Origin: Oscillospiraceae bacterium
Lineage (GTDB): Bacteria > Bacillota > Clostridia > Oscillospirales > Ruminococcaceae
NCBI GenBank assembly: GCA_017473015.1
Contig: JAFUNP010000012.1
Location: forward strand, 18,245-82,244
Direction of reading: 5' to 3'
DNA: 64,000 bases
Shown: one piece after another, positions 1-7,690 of the stretch
Numbering within the stretch: the first letter of the stretch is position 1
Layout of the letters: every line of letters starts with the position of its first letter
Made by a program: the position numbers and the translations under genes
Notes under the pieces: generated by a model
What the model was told of the DNA's origin: nothing
Seen by the model: only the letters and a program-made list of their open reading frames with translations
Database searches by the model: none

Positions 1-172
1 CACCTGTCAGCTTTGCATCTGTAAAGCTGAGATTAAGGAGAAAATGAAATAGTTCTCCTCGGAAAATTTCTCTTGCAGGGGAGGTATTGTTTTTGTCCCA
101 TGCCTCACTTTTTTCCAGTGCATCGCATAATAAATAAGCTGTATTTATAGCTTCTTTCAGTCTGATACTCAT
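1..172 (-). CDS. hypothetical protein, 3' part cut by window edge
   Basis: Minus-strand reading frame of at least 57 codons that runs off the left edge of the window. It starts MSIRLKEAINTAYLLCDALE and continues with a charged, probably helical sequence. Its ATG (172-170) overlaps the TGA of the upstream YjbR-like gene as ATGA, so the two are probably translationally coupled. I do not recognise the family and the C-terminus is missing, so no function is assigned. Confidence 0.55.
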   Translation of the reverse strand, partial: MSIRLKEAINTAYLLCDALEKSEAWDKNNTSPAREIFRGELFHFLLNLSFTDAKLTG

Positions 173-507
173 TTTTTCTTTCCTTTCTTTGCGGTCAGGC
201 TATAGCTGTCACCAATCATCTGCATTATCTGCCGGTAGTCTGCATCACCGCCTACAATCACTGTACTCCAGTGCTCTTTGTTCATGTGATATGCCGGTGT
301 CACGCTTTCAAAACTGCCTCGCCAGAATGTGCCCCATTCAGGCCGGTTTTTAAAATTGATACACAGGTTGCCGTTTCGGTGATAAAGCAACGCAAAAATT
401 TTTTTGTTGTCGTTGTGTCTTATGGCGGCCCAGTCACTTTCGTCAAAAGGGTAGTCAAGATATACATTTTCCAGCTTCAGCAATTCTGAAATATAAAAAT
501 CTTTCAT
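169..507 (-). CDS. MmcQ/YjbR family protein
   Basis: A 112-residue protein of the MmcQ/YjbR (CyaY-like fold) family, small proteins often annotated as DNA-binding but without an established role. Family features seen are the early PFDE segment, the conserved KIFALLY strand, INFKNRPE, and the YHMNKEHW segment near residues 73-80, followed by a basic tail (KKGKKK). The usual length is about 110-120 residues, so it is complete. The start has an AAAGGAT ribosome binding site. The stop overlaps the start of the partial downstream gene. The family call is strong; function is not established. Confidence 0.8.
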   Translation of the reverse strand: MKDFYISELLKLENVYLDYPFDESDWAAIRHNDNKKIFALLYHRNGNLCINFKNRPEWGTFWRGSFESVTPAYHMNKEHWSTVIVGGDADYRQIMQMIGDSYSLTAKKGKKK

Positions 508-652
508 AAATAATCCTTTGAATAATTCATACTATTAACTTTAAACTATCAGAATAAAACTGTCAATAAAAAATGGTTTTCTTTTGTACTGTTTAATGGT
601 ATTATAATAAAAGATAATTTAGGAATACTATCGGTACGCGAGGAGGATAATT

Positions 653-1204
653 ATGAAACTAATGATTGCATCAGATATTCACGGCTCAGCATATTACTGT
701 GAAAAACTGCTGGACTGCTATAAAACTGAAAAAGCAGACAAGTTGGTTTTGCTGGGGGATATTCTTTATCACGGTCCCAGAAACGACCTGCCAAAGGACT
801 ATGCGCCTAAAAAAGTGATTGAAATGCTGAACGCTATAAAAGATGAAATCCTTTGTGTGCGCGGTAATTGTGATACAGAAGTGGACCAGATGGTATTGCA
901 GTTTCCTATACTGGCGGATTATGCATTCCTTTACTGGAGAGAAAAAATGGTTTTTGTGACGCACGGTCATAATCACAACCTGGAAAACCTGCCGATGCTG
1001 AAAAAAGGAGATATATTGCTCCACGGTCATACTCATGTGCCTGCCTGTGAAAAAACAGATGTATGCACATATATTAATCCTGGTTCTGTTTCTATACCAA
1101 AGGAAAACAGCCATTACAGCTATATAATTATAGACGATAATGCTGTTGTATTTAAAAATCTGGATGGTGAAGAATATAAAAAAGCATTTTATTCAGAATT
1201 ATAA
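653..1204 (+). CDS. yfcE: YfcE-like metallophosphoesterase (phosphodiesterase)
   Basis: A 183-residue calcineurin-like phosphoesterase, probably a cytosolic phosphodiesterase of the YfcE/MJ0936 type acting on small phosphodiesters. The metal-site motifs are present in order: SDIHGS (residues 7-12), LGDILYHGPRN (about 34-44), RGNCD (about 70-74), THGH (about 103-106) and LLHGHTHVP (about 121-129). The start follows a strong GAGGAGG site. It is divergent from the YjbR gene and converges on the dehydrogenase gene, sharing a bidirectional terminator. The natural substrate is unknown in this family. Confidence 0.88.
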   Translation: MKLMIASDIHGSAYYCEKLLDCYKTEKADKLVLLGDILYHGPRNDLPKDYAPKKVIEMLNAIKDEILCVRGNCDTEVDQMVLQFPILADYAFLYWREKMVFVTHGHNHNLENLPMLKKGDILLHGHTHVPACEKTDVCTYINPGSVSIPKENSHYSYIIIDDNAVVFKNLDGEEYKKAFYSEL

Positions 1205-1213
1205 TTGCATAAC

Positions 1214-1238
1214 AAAAGGCGGCCTGAGCCGCCTTTTT
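1214..1238. terminator. bidirectional Rho-independent terminator
   Basis: A perfect AAAAGGCGGC / GCCGCCTTTT stem around a CTGA loop, with T-runs on both strands. It lies between the convergent phosphodiesterase and dehydrogenase genes and overlaps the stop codon of the latter. Confidence 0.85.
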
Positions 1239-2223
1239 ATTTGGATTTTCTGTATCCTGTGTCATAATCTACCTGGTTCATCAGCTCTTTTCCATCCACA
1301 TAGCGCTGTGCGTTTTCCAGCATGATTGCTTCAATAGCTTCCACTGTTTCTCTGGCGTGATAACCGCCGGAAATATGAGGAGTGATTATTGCGTTTTTTG
1401 CTTTCCACAACGGGTGGTAGCTGGGAAGAGGCTCAGGATTGGTCACATCCAGCAAAGCTCCGCCAATAATTTCTTTCTGCAGGGCAGCGGCCAATGCATC
1501 AGTGTCCACAGCATTACCTCGCCCCACATTTATCAGCACAGCATCATTTTTCATTAATTCCAGCTGATTTATGCTTATTATGTTCTGTGTCCGGCTGGAA
1601 TTTGGCAGGCACAGTGCCACTATATCCATCTGTGGCAGCAGCCGGTCCAGTTTGTCCAAAGTATTTATTGATTTTACATAAAGGGGCAGGGAAGATGGTG
1701 TTCTTTTTATGCCGTGTATTTCAGCACCCAAAGCGTGCATTTTCTCTGCAAACTGTCCGCCTATATCTCCCAGACCAACTACCAACACCCTGCTGCCGCG
1801 TATTGTTTTTACACAACCCAGGTCATCCCACAGTCCTGAAAATTGATTGTCACGGTAAAGATGCAGCTTTTTATACAGTGCAAAAACACCGGCCACCATA
1901 TACTCTGCTATAGCATGGCCGTAAGCTCCGGTGGCGTTTGTAAGCACAGTTTTATCAGGATGCAGCAAACCGCATCCGGCATATACATCTGCGCCGGATG
2001 ATGCTATCTGCAGCCATTTAAGATTTTCACATTTTGCCAGCGTATGAATGCTGGGGTTACCGATAATAATACTTGCGTTTTTCAGTTCAGTGTCAGTGAA
2101 TGGATGTGCTTTATAATCTTTATCATTACGCAGAATAACTCTGTACTTGCTTTGAAGTATGGTGCACAGCTTTTCGATTGTATTGTCGGTAAGCTCTGTG
2201 CGGATAAGACATAGCTCTTTCAT
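1237..2223 (-). CDS. D-isomer-specific 2-hydroxyacid dehydrogenase
   Basis: NAD(P)-dependent oxidoreductase of the D-2-hydroxyacid dehydrogenase superfamily, 328 residues. The nucleotide-binding glycine motif VVGLGDIGGQFAEK is in the middle, followed by the catalytic-region signatures LCLPNSSRTQNII, LINVGRGNAVDTDAL, LLDVTNPEPLP and a final TPHISGG carrying the expected catalytic His. The start is placed at MKELCLIR because AAGGAG stands just before that ATG; the frame is open 12 codons further upstream without such a site. The N-terminal substrate domain is divergent, so whether it acts on glyoxylate, lactate or another 2-oxoacid cannot be told. It is monocistronic. Confidence 0.87.
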   Translation of the reverse strand: MKELCLIRTELTDNTIEKLCTILQSKYRVILRNDKDYKAHPFTDTELKNASIIIGNPSIHTLAKCENLKWLQIASSGADVYAGCGLLHPDKTVLTNATGAYGHAIAEYMVAGVFALYKKLHLYRDNQFSGLWDDLGCVKTIRGSRVLVVGLGDIGGQFAEKMHALGAEIHGIKRTPSSLPLYVKSINTLDKLDRLLPQMDIVALCLPNSSRTQNIISINQLELMKNDAVLINVGRGNAVDTDALAAALQKEIIGGALLDVTNPEPLPSYHPLWKAKNAIITPHISGGYHARETVEAIEAIMLENAQRYVDGKELMNQVDYDTGYRKSK

Positions 2224-2646
2224 ATAATCTCCTTGATGTATTTTAGAGTATTTATGCATTAATAACTAATATTTTCATATAGTTTACCACAAAAAAAGCA
2301 TATTTCTATAGATATTTTTATATTTGAATAAAAATATAATAAACTTATACAAATTTTAATGTTTATATTTGTGCATTTTAAATAAAATATATGAAAAAAA
2401 TAGATTGAATATATGCTTTTTACATATCATAAATTATGAATTTTGCTGTAAAAATACACTAAAATGTGGAATTTAGTTGTTGAAAATTACAAAATAAGCG
2501 GTATGTAGTGCTTGTTAAAAAAATGTTGACTTATTGATTAAAAAGTGTGATAATTTATGCATGTCAAATCCGGGTATATGTTGTCCAATCATATACAAGG
2601 CCTGACATAAAATAAAAATGGTAGGGAACCAAAAGGGAGGTGTTCA
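2224..2646. other. AT-rich intergenic region with promoter, no gene seen
   Basis: A very AT-rich spacer between the divergent dehydrogenase and transporter units. Apart from the promoter at 2526-2554 and a small dyad (GTATATG/CATATAC around TTGTCCAAT, about 2574-2596) in the presumed leader RNA, I see no coding region or recognisable RNA. Confidence 0.5.
2526..2554 (+). promoter_or_regulatory. sigma-A type promoter for leader ORF and transporter
   Basis: TTGACT and GATAAT hexamers separated by 17 bp, close to the vegetative consensus. It is the only strong promoter upstream of the transporter gene and would give a leader of about 285 nt containing the small ORF at 2647. Confidence 0.7.
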
Positions 2647-2790
2647 ATGGTGAAAAGCGACATTAGCGACATTAGACTACAGCGACTATCACTGTTTAAT
2701 CTATTATGCTTAAAAATTATTTTGTACTTTGAAAATTTAATATGTCTTTTTAAGCCATTGACTTATCCGCAACTTTTACTGGTTAATTGA
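2647..2790 (+). CDS. small ORF, candidate leader peptide
   Basis: A 47-codon ORF with an excellent ribosome binding site (AAGGGAGGTG, 7 nt before ATG). It begins MVKSDISDIRLQRLSLFNLL and continues as a hydrophobic, leucine-rich peptide. A 9-nt direct repeat AGCGACATT falls in codons 4-9. It ends 56 nt before the transporter start and lies wholly inside the transporter's leader RNA. Position and the strong SD suggest a regulatory leader peptide, with ribosome stalling or translation affecting downstream expression. That is inference; I see no clear terminator hairpin between the two, and it could instead be an independent small membrane protein. Confidence 0.45.
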   Translation: MVKSDISDIRLQRLSLFNLLCLKIILYFENLICLFKPLTYPQLLLVN

Positions 2791-2846
2791 TTATTTATTT
2801 TTATTTTAATTTAAACTTATTATATTTAAGAGAGAGGAAATTTATT

Positions 2847-4028
2847 ATGACTTGGACTCCAATGATGTGTTTCGCTGTGATTGCATTTGCATTCGTAATC
2901 GGCGAATTTCTTTCACGTTTAACTAAAGGCTATGTTTCATCCATGGTTTTCGGCTGTTTCGTAGCTATGGGCCTGTTCTGGTCCGGACTTATCCCTGCAA
3001 CTATCGCAATGGACTCTACACTTCTGCCTACACTGTATGGCGTTGGTGTTGCAATGCTGCTGGTTAATATGGGTACTTCTATTGATATCGAAAGCCTTAT
3101 CCAGGAATGGAAAACAGTTGTTGTTTGCTGTGCAGGCCTTGTAGGTATCGGCGTTCTTGCTTTCACAATCGGTAATGCTGTTTTCGGTAAAGAATACTCA
3201 CTGGTTGCTGCACCTGTTGTAGCTGGCGGTGTTATTGCTTACCAGATTGTTGCTGATGCAGCTGTTACAGCTGGCCAGCCTCTGTATGCAGGCTTTGCCG
3301 CTCTGGTTCTCGCATTCCAGTCTATGATTGGTATGCCAGTTGCTTCTTTCTGTCTGAAGAAAGAACTTATCAGCGCACATGCAAAAGGCATGTTCTCTGG
3401 TTCTGCTGAAAAGAAAACAGCTTTCAAACTTCCTGAAACAAATCTTTTCAAAGACCCATCTCCAGCTGCTGATACACCAACACTGAAATTCTTCAAACTG
3501 GCTGTTGTTGCTACAGTTGGTTATTGCCTGACAACATATGTTGTTCCTGCTATCAATGTTAATATTATGTACCTGCTGGTTGGTATCGTTGCAAGAAAAA
3601 TCAACTTCCTGCAGAGAGAACCTCTTAAAGCTGCAGGCGGTTACGGCTATATCATGCTGTGTATGTACGCTCTGACATTCAACGGCTTTGCTACAGTTTC
3701 TCCAACAGATGCTTTGGGCTTTATCTTCCCACTGTTCGGTACTCTGATTCTTGGCGTTATCGGTATTGCTATTATGGCTCTCATCTTTGGTAAAATCGTT
3801 GGCTACAACCCTTATGTTTCTATCGCTTGTGGCGTTACAGCTCTGTTCGGCTATCCAGCTACAGAAATCCTGTCCAACGAAGTTGTTGCTTCCATGACAG
3901 ACTTCACAGCAGAAGAAAAAGAAAAAGCTCTGAGCTATGTTCTGCCAAAAATGGTTGTTGGTGGTTTCACAACAGTTACTATCGCTTCCGTTGTATTCGC
4001 AGGCATCATCGCACCAATGATTTTCTAA
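2847..4028 (+). CDS. GltS-like multi-pass membrane transporter
   Basis: A 393-residue, very hydrophobic protein with roughly ten membrane segments in two halves joined by a hydrophilic loop near residues 180-215 (KLPETNLFKDPSPAADTP). Its layout resembles sodium:glutamate symporter (GltS/ESS) relatives, with small-residue-rich re-entrant-like stretches in each half (AAPVVAGGVIAYQI and ACGVTALFGYPATEIL). The start at 2847 is chosen because AGAGAGGAAA precedes MTWTPMM; the frame is open upstream but AT-rich. It sits directly before two amidohydrolase genes and probably imports their substrate or exports their product. The transporter class is moderately supported and the substrate is unknown. 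Confidence 0.6.
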   Translation: MTWTPMMCFAVIAFAFVIGEFLSRLTKGYVSSMVFGCFVAMGLFWSGLIPATIAMDSTLLPTLYGVGVAMLLVNMGTSIDIESLIQEWKTVVVCCAGLVGIGVLAFTIGNAVFGKEYSLVAAPVVAGGVIAYQIVADAAVTAGQPLYAGFAALVLAFQSMIGMPVASFCLKKELISAHAKGMFSGSAEKKTAFKLPETNLFKDPSPAADTPTLKFFKLAVVATVGYCLTTYVVPAINVNIMYLLVGIVARKINFLQREPLKAAGGYGYIMLCMYALTFNGFATVSPTDALGFIFPLFGTLILGVIGIAIMALIFGKIVGYNPYVSIACGVTALFGYPATEILSNEVVASMTDFTAEEKEKALSYVLPKMVVGGFTTVTIASVVFAGIIAPMIF

Positions 4029-4044
4029 TTTAATCTATGACTTT

Positions 4045-4076
4045 AAAAAGACAGATATTAATTATCTGTCTTTTTT
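4045..4076 (+). terminator. Rho-independent terminator after transporter
   Basis: AAAAAGACAGATA / TATCTGTCTTTTT stem with TTAAT loop and T-run. It separates the transporter from the amidohydrolase genes, so readthrough or a second promoter must serve those. Confidence 0.85.
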
Positions 4077-4132
4077 GTTTATCCGTATATTATTCGAAAT
4101 TATAAACAGTTTTTGTTACAAGGAGAAAAATT

Positions 4133-5350
4133 ATGGCATGTAAAGTATTGAAATGCTCAAAAATGTTTGATGCAGAGAACGAAAAAGTTCTGGAAAATGT
4201 AATGGTATTTGTAAAAGACAATATCATCGAAAAAGTATGCCCATGGACCGATGAAACAGAAGGTTATGAACTGGTTGACCTTACAGATAAATTTGTTACA
4301 CCTGGTCTTATTGACTGTCATGTTCACCTTTCTTCCAATGGGGAAGCCAACCCTGTAAGCGGTCAGAAAACTCTCGGCGACCACGCTTTCTTTATGATGA
4401 GAATGGCACAGGCAGACCTTATGGCTGGTTTTACTACACTTCGTTCTGTTGGTGACCCTGGTTTTAATGATGTAGCGCTGAGAAACGCAATTGACAGAGG
4501 CGAAGTAGTTGGTCCTCGTCTTCTGGTTTCCGGCCCGTGTCTGGGTACAACAGGCGGTCATGCAGACAGCCATTACAACCCATATATCACAGAATCTCCT
4601 GTAGCCATTTCAGGCAATATCGCTGATGGCGCTGACGCAATGCTCCAGGCTGCAAGATATAATATCAAACATGGTGTTGATGTGCTGAAGTTCATGTCAA
4701 CCGGCGGTGTAATGAGCAAAGGTACCACAGTAGGCGCACAGCAGATGACATCTGAAGAAATGCGAGCTGTATGTGAAGTGGCTGAAATGTACGGTGTAAT
4801 CACAGCTACTCACGCTCATGGTACAAACGGCATTAAATGTGCTGTAAAAGCCGGTGTAACCTCTGTGGAACACGGCATGATGCTGGACGATGAATGTATA
4901 GAAGAAATGGCTAAACGCGGTACATATCTTGTTCCTACAATCATTGCGGCAGAAAGAATTATCGTAATGGGTGCAGAGGCAGGTATCCCACAGTTTATGG
5001 TGGACAAAGCCAAACAGGTTCTGGCAAACCATAAGAACGGTGTGACAAAAGCAAGAGCAGCAGGTGTAAAAGTGGCATTTGGTACAGACTCTGGTACACC
5101 TTACAACTTCCACGGCAAGCAGGCTTATGAATTCCAGCTGATGCAGGAATTCGGCATTCGGCCTCTGGAAGCTCTTACAGCTGCCACCAAAACAGCATCT
5201 GAACTTATCAGAAGACAGGATACAGTAGGCTCTATCACAGCAGGCAAATTTGCTGATATTGCTGCTTTTGACGGCGACCCACGCGAAGACATCACAGCTA
5301 TGACCAGATGTGATTTCGTTATGAAAAACGGCGTGATTTATAAAGGTTAA
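4133..5350 (+). CDS. Zn-dependent amidohydrolase (imidazolonepropionase/dipeptidase-like), copy 1
   Basis: A 405-residue amidohydrolase-superfamily enzyme with the binuclear metal site intact: H63 and H65 in DCHVHLSS, the bridging lysine K186 in VLKFMSTGG, H227 in ATHAHG, H247 in SVEHGMM and D319 in FGTDSG. The closest described relatives are Zn-dependent carboxypeptidases/dipeptidases that cut N-acyl or Xaa-Lys/Arg type peptides (the Sgx9260/Cc2672 group). No signal peptide is visible, so it should be cytosolic. The start follows CAAGGAG. It is the first of two tandem paralogues behind a transporter, suggesting hydrolysis of an imported small peptide or amide. The exact substrate is not deducible. 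Confidence 0.83.
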   Translation: MACKVLKCSKMFDAENEKVLENVMVFVKDNIIEKVCPWTDETEGYELVDLTDKFVTPGLIDCHVHLSSNGEANPVSGQKTLGDHAFFMMRMAQADLMAGFTTLRSVGDPGFNDVALRNAIDRGEVVGPRLLVSGPCLGTTGGHADSHYNPYITESPVAISGNIADGADAMLQAARYNIKHGVDVLKFMSTGGVMSKGTTVGAQQMTSEEMRAVCEVAEMYGVITATHAHGTNGIKCAVKAGVTSVEHGMMLDDECIEEMAKRGTYLVPTIIAAERIIVMGAEAGIPQFMVDKAKQVLANHKNGVTKARAAGVKVAFGTDSGTPYNFHGKQAYEFQLMQEFGIRPLEALTAATKTASELIRRQDTVGSITAGKFADIAAFDGDPREDITAMTRCDFVMKNGVIYKG

Positions 5351-5385
5351 TAAAATTTAAAATATATAAAAACGAGGAAATTAAA

Positions 5386-6600
5386 ATGAGTAAAAAAGTT
5401 ATAAAATGCGGTAAATTTTTCGATTCAGTAAATGAATGCGTAAAAGAAAATGTGACTGTTGTTGTGGAAGGCAACAAAATCACAGAAGTATGTGAAGGTG
5501 ATGTATGCTGTGAGGGCGCAGAAGTTATTGACCTTTCTGACAAATTTGTAATGCCTGGTATGATTGATACACATATGCATATCTGCATGAACGGTGAACC
5601 TACAGCAATGAGCGCTATGTATACAAAACGCGACGCTGACTATGCTTTTGATGCGATGATTAATGCAAAAGCTGACCTTATGGCTGGCTTTACAACAGTG
5701 CGTGACGAAGGCTGTATCGGTTTTGTTGATATTTCTCTCCGCGATGCTATCAATGCAGGTAAAGTTCCTGGTCCGAGAATGAAAGTTGCAGGTATGGGTA
5801 TCGGTTCCACAGGCGGCCACGGTGACAACCCACTCAGACCTGGCACAGTTATGGGCGGCAGTCTGGCACAGGTTGTTGACAGCCCTGACGAAGCAAGAAA
5901 AGCTGCACGCCATACAATCAAATATGGTGCCGACCACATCAAACTTATGGCAACAGGCGGTGTTATGTCTGTAGGTGATGAGCCTGGTGCACCTGACCTT
6001 ACATTTGAAGAAATGAAAGCTGCTCTTGATATTGCAAATACACACGGCAAACCATCTTCTGCCCATGCTCATGGTGCTCTGGGCATCAAATGGGCTGTAA
6101 AAGCCGGTATTTCTTCCATCGAACATGGTATGATGATGGACGAAGAATGTATGGACCTGATGGTTGAACACGGCACATATCTGGTACCTACAATTATCGC
6201 TGCATACAGAATTGTTGAACATGGTGACAAACTGCCACAGGAAGCTGTAAGAAAGGCTAAAGCATGTCTGGAAAACCACGGCAGAAATCTGGAAATGTGC
6301 AGAGCAAAAGGCGTAAAAATCGCATTTGGTACAGATACAGGTACATATTACTCATCCCATGGTAACCAGGCATATGAATTTGAGCTGATGCAGAAATACG
6401 GTAACTTCACAGTTACAGAAACTCTGGTAGCAGCTACAAAGTCTGCTGCAGACCTGCTGAGAATGACAAAAGAAGTAGGCTCTATCGAAGCTGGTAAATA
6501 TGCTGATATCGTTGCTTTCGACGAAAGCCCATACGACGATATTTCCACAATGTGCCGCTGCACATTCGTTATGAAAGACGGCGTAGTTTACAAAGGCTAA
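5386..6600 (+). CDS. Zn-dependent amidohydrolase, copy 2
   Basis: A 404-residue paralogue of the preceding enzyme with the same metal ligands: H63/H65 (DTHMHICMNG), K186 (HIKLMATGG), then AHAHG, SIEHGMM and FGTDTG. The two share overall layout and C-terminal ending (VMKNGVIYKG / VMKDGVVYKG) but differ through much of the central substrate-facing sequence, so this is an old duplication with probable substrate divergence. The start follows ACGAGGAAA. The gap to copy 1 is 35 nt, so the genes are probably co-transcribed, and a terminator follows. Confidence 0.83.
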   Translation: MSKKVIKCGKFFDSVNECVKENVTVVVEGNKITEVCEGDVCCEGAEVIDLSDKFVMPGMIDTHMHICMNGEPTAMSAMYTKRDADYAFDAMINAKADLMAGFTTVRDEGCIGFVDISLRDAINAGKVPGPRMKVAGMGIGSTGGHGDNPLRPGTVMGGSLAQVVDSPDEARKAARHTIKYGADHIKLMATGGVMSVGDEPGAPDLTFEEMKAALDIANTHGKPSSAHAHGALGIKWAVKAGISSIEHGMMMDEECMDLMVEHGTYLVPTIIAAYRIVEHGDKLPQEAVRKAKACLENHGRNLEMCRAKGVKIAFGTDTGTYYSSHGNQAYEFELMQKYGNFTVTETLVAATKSAADLLRMTKEVGSIEAGKYADIVAFDESPYDDISTMCRCTFVMKDGVVYKG

Positions 6601-6613
6601 TAATTTACTGTAT

Positions 6614-6640
6614 AAAGGCACTCCTTTAGGAGTGCCTTTT
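6614..6640 (+). terminator. Rho-independent terminator after amidohydrolases
   Basis: AAAGGCACTCCT / AGGAGTGCCTTT stem with TT loop, then TTTT. It separates the amidohydrolase unit from the phosphate regulon. Confidence 0.85.
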
Positions 6641-6644
6641 GTAG

Positions 6645-6682
6645 TTTACAAATATTTTACATAAAAAGAGAACAGGTATGAT
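6645..6682 (+). promoter_or_regulatory. PhoB/PhoP box and -10 of the pst operon
   Basis: Two direct TTTACA repeats (6645-6650 and 6656-6661) are spaced by exactly 5 bp, the geometry of Firmicute PhoP boxes (TTAACA-like repeats every 11 bp). A TATGAT -10 lies at 6677-6682 and there is no good -35, as expected for an activator-dependent promoter. The response regulator and kinase are encoded in the same operon. Confidence 0.72.
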
Positions 6683-6699
6683 GTTTCTCCACTATACTC

Positions 6700-6726
6700 A
6701 AAGCGTAATCAGAAAGGTTACGCTTT
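6700..6726 (+). promoter_or_regulatory. 5'-UTR hairpin upstream of pstS
   Basis: A perfect 9-bp stem AAAGCGTAA / TTACGCTTT around a 9-nt loop, just before the pstS ribosome binding site. No T-run follows directly, so it may stabilise the message rather than terminate it. Confidence 0.5.
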
Positions 6727-6747
6727 ATACATAAAGGAGATATGAAA

Positions 6748-7632
6748 ATGAAAACCAGAAAAATAATCGGTATAGTATTATCTGTGATAATGTCTGCATC
6801 AATGCTGACAGCATGCGGCAAAGAAACATCATCACCAGAAGGCTTTGACAGCACAAATGAAATTGGTGTAATTTCCCGTGAAGACGGCTCAGGCACGAGA
6901 GGTGCATTTATTGAACTGTTTGGTATCGAACAGAAAAATGCAGCAGGTGAAAAAGAAGATATGACCAGCAGCTCAGCGGTTATCACCAAATCCACAGCAG
7001 TTATGCTGACAACAGTTGCCGGCGATGAATATGCTATTGGTTATACTTCACTCGGTTCATTGAATGATACAGTAAAAGCTGTAAAAATCGATGGTGTGCA
7101 GGCAAGTGTAGACAATATCAAAAACGGAACCTACAAAATTGCTCGTCCGTTCAATATCGCAACAAAAGACAGCTTGTCAGAAGCCGCACAGGATTTTATT
7201 TCATTCATTATGAGTGCTGATGGCCAGACAGTTATTGAGGACAATGGTTATATAAAAGTAAGCGAAGCACCTGCATACATAAGCAATGTAAAAGAAGGTA
7301 AAATCGTAATTTCCGGCTCCAGCTCAGTTACTCCGGTAATGGAAAAACTTAAAGAAGCATACCAGGCTATCAATCCTGATGTAGAAATTCAGCTTCAGCA
7401 GTCAGATTCCTCTACAGGAGTTACAGATGCGATTGATGGAACAAGTGATATTGGTATGGCTTCCCGAGAGCTGAAAGCTTCAGAGGTGGAAAAAGGTGTT
7501 ATATCCACAACAATTGCAATGGACGGTATTGCAGTGGTGGTTAACCATGAAAACCCTGTGGAAAACCTCACAACAGAACAGGTTATGAAGATTTACACAG
7601 GTGAAACAGTTATATGGAATGAAATTGCATGA
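6748..7632 (+). CDS. pstS: phosphate ABC transporter substrate-binding lipoprotein PstS (permuted)
   Basis: A 294-residue lipoprotein that binds phosphate outside the membrane and delivers it to PstCAB. A lipobox LTAC places the modified Cys at residue 23. The ATG at 6748 is preferred over 6742 because AAAGGAG is only 2 nt from the first. The mature protein is circularly permuted relative to classical PstS. The segment GVISREDGSGTRGAF, normally in the second half, comes first. The segment KIVISGSSSVTPVM with QSDSSTG and GMASRELK, normally N-terminal, comes last. To my knowledge such permuted PstS proteins occur in other Clostridia, so this is a family variant and not a broken gene. It is Pho-box controlled. 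Confidence 0.87.
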   Translation: MKTRKIIGIVLSVIMSASMLTACGKETSSPEGFDSTNEIGVISREDGSGTRGAFIELFGIEQKNAAGEKEDMTSSSAVITKSTAVMLTTVAGDEYAIGYTSLGSLNDTVKAVKIDGVQASVDNIKNGTYKIARPFNIATKDSLSEAAQDFISFIMSADGQTVIEDNGYIKVSEAPAYISNVKEGKIVISGSSSVTPVMEKLKEAYQAINPDVEIQLQQSDSSTGVTDAIDGTSDIGMASRELKASEVEKGVISTTIAMDGIAVVVNHENPVENLTTEQVMKIYTGETVIWNEIA

Positions 7633-7646
7633 TAAAGTGAAATCCG

Positions 7647-7669
7647 GGGTTGCGGCATATCCGCAGCCC
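7647..7669 (+). promoter_or_regulatory. intercistronic hairpin pstS-pstC
   Basis: A 9-bp GC-rich stem GGGTTGCGG / CCGCAGCCC (one G-U pair) with a CATAT loop and no T-run. Hairpins at this place in pst operons commonly protect the abundant pstS message and lower permease expression; that role is inferred here. Confidence 0.55.
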
Positions 7670-7690
7670 TCAGGTAGTATAGGAGCTAAT

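Noticed and set aside
5425..6279. 284-codon minus-strand ORF inside the second amidohydrolase
   Set aside because: It is a Cys/His/Phe-rich shadow frame, without a ribosome binding site, opposite a gene with a complete set of metal ligands.
4133..6600. Tandem amidohydrolases as an assembly duplication
   Set aside because: The two proteins differ at many positions, including the substrate-facing parts, so they are true paralogues.
6748..7632. pstS as a truncated or frameshifted gene
   Set aside because: Both halves of the binding protein are present, only in permuted order, with an intact lipobox and clean start and stop.
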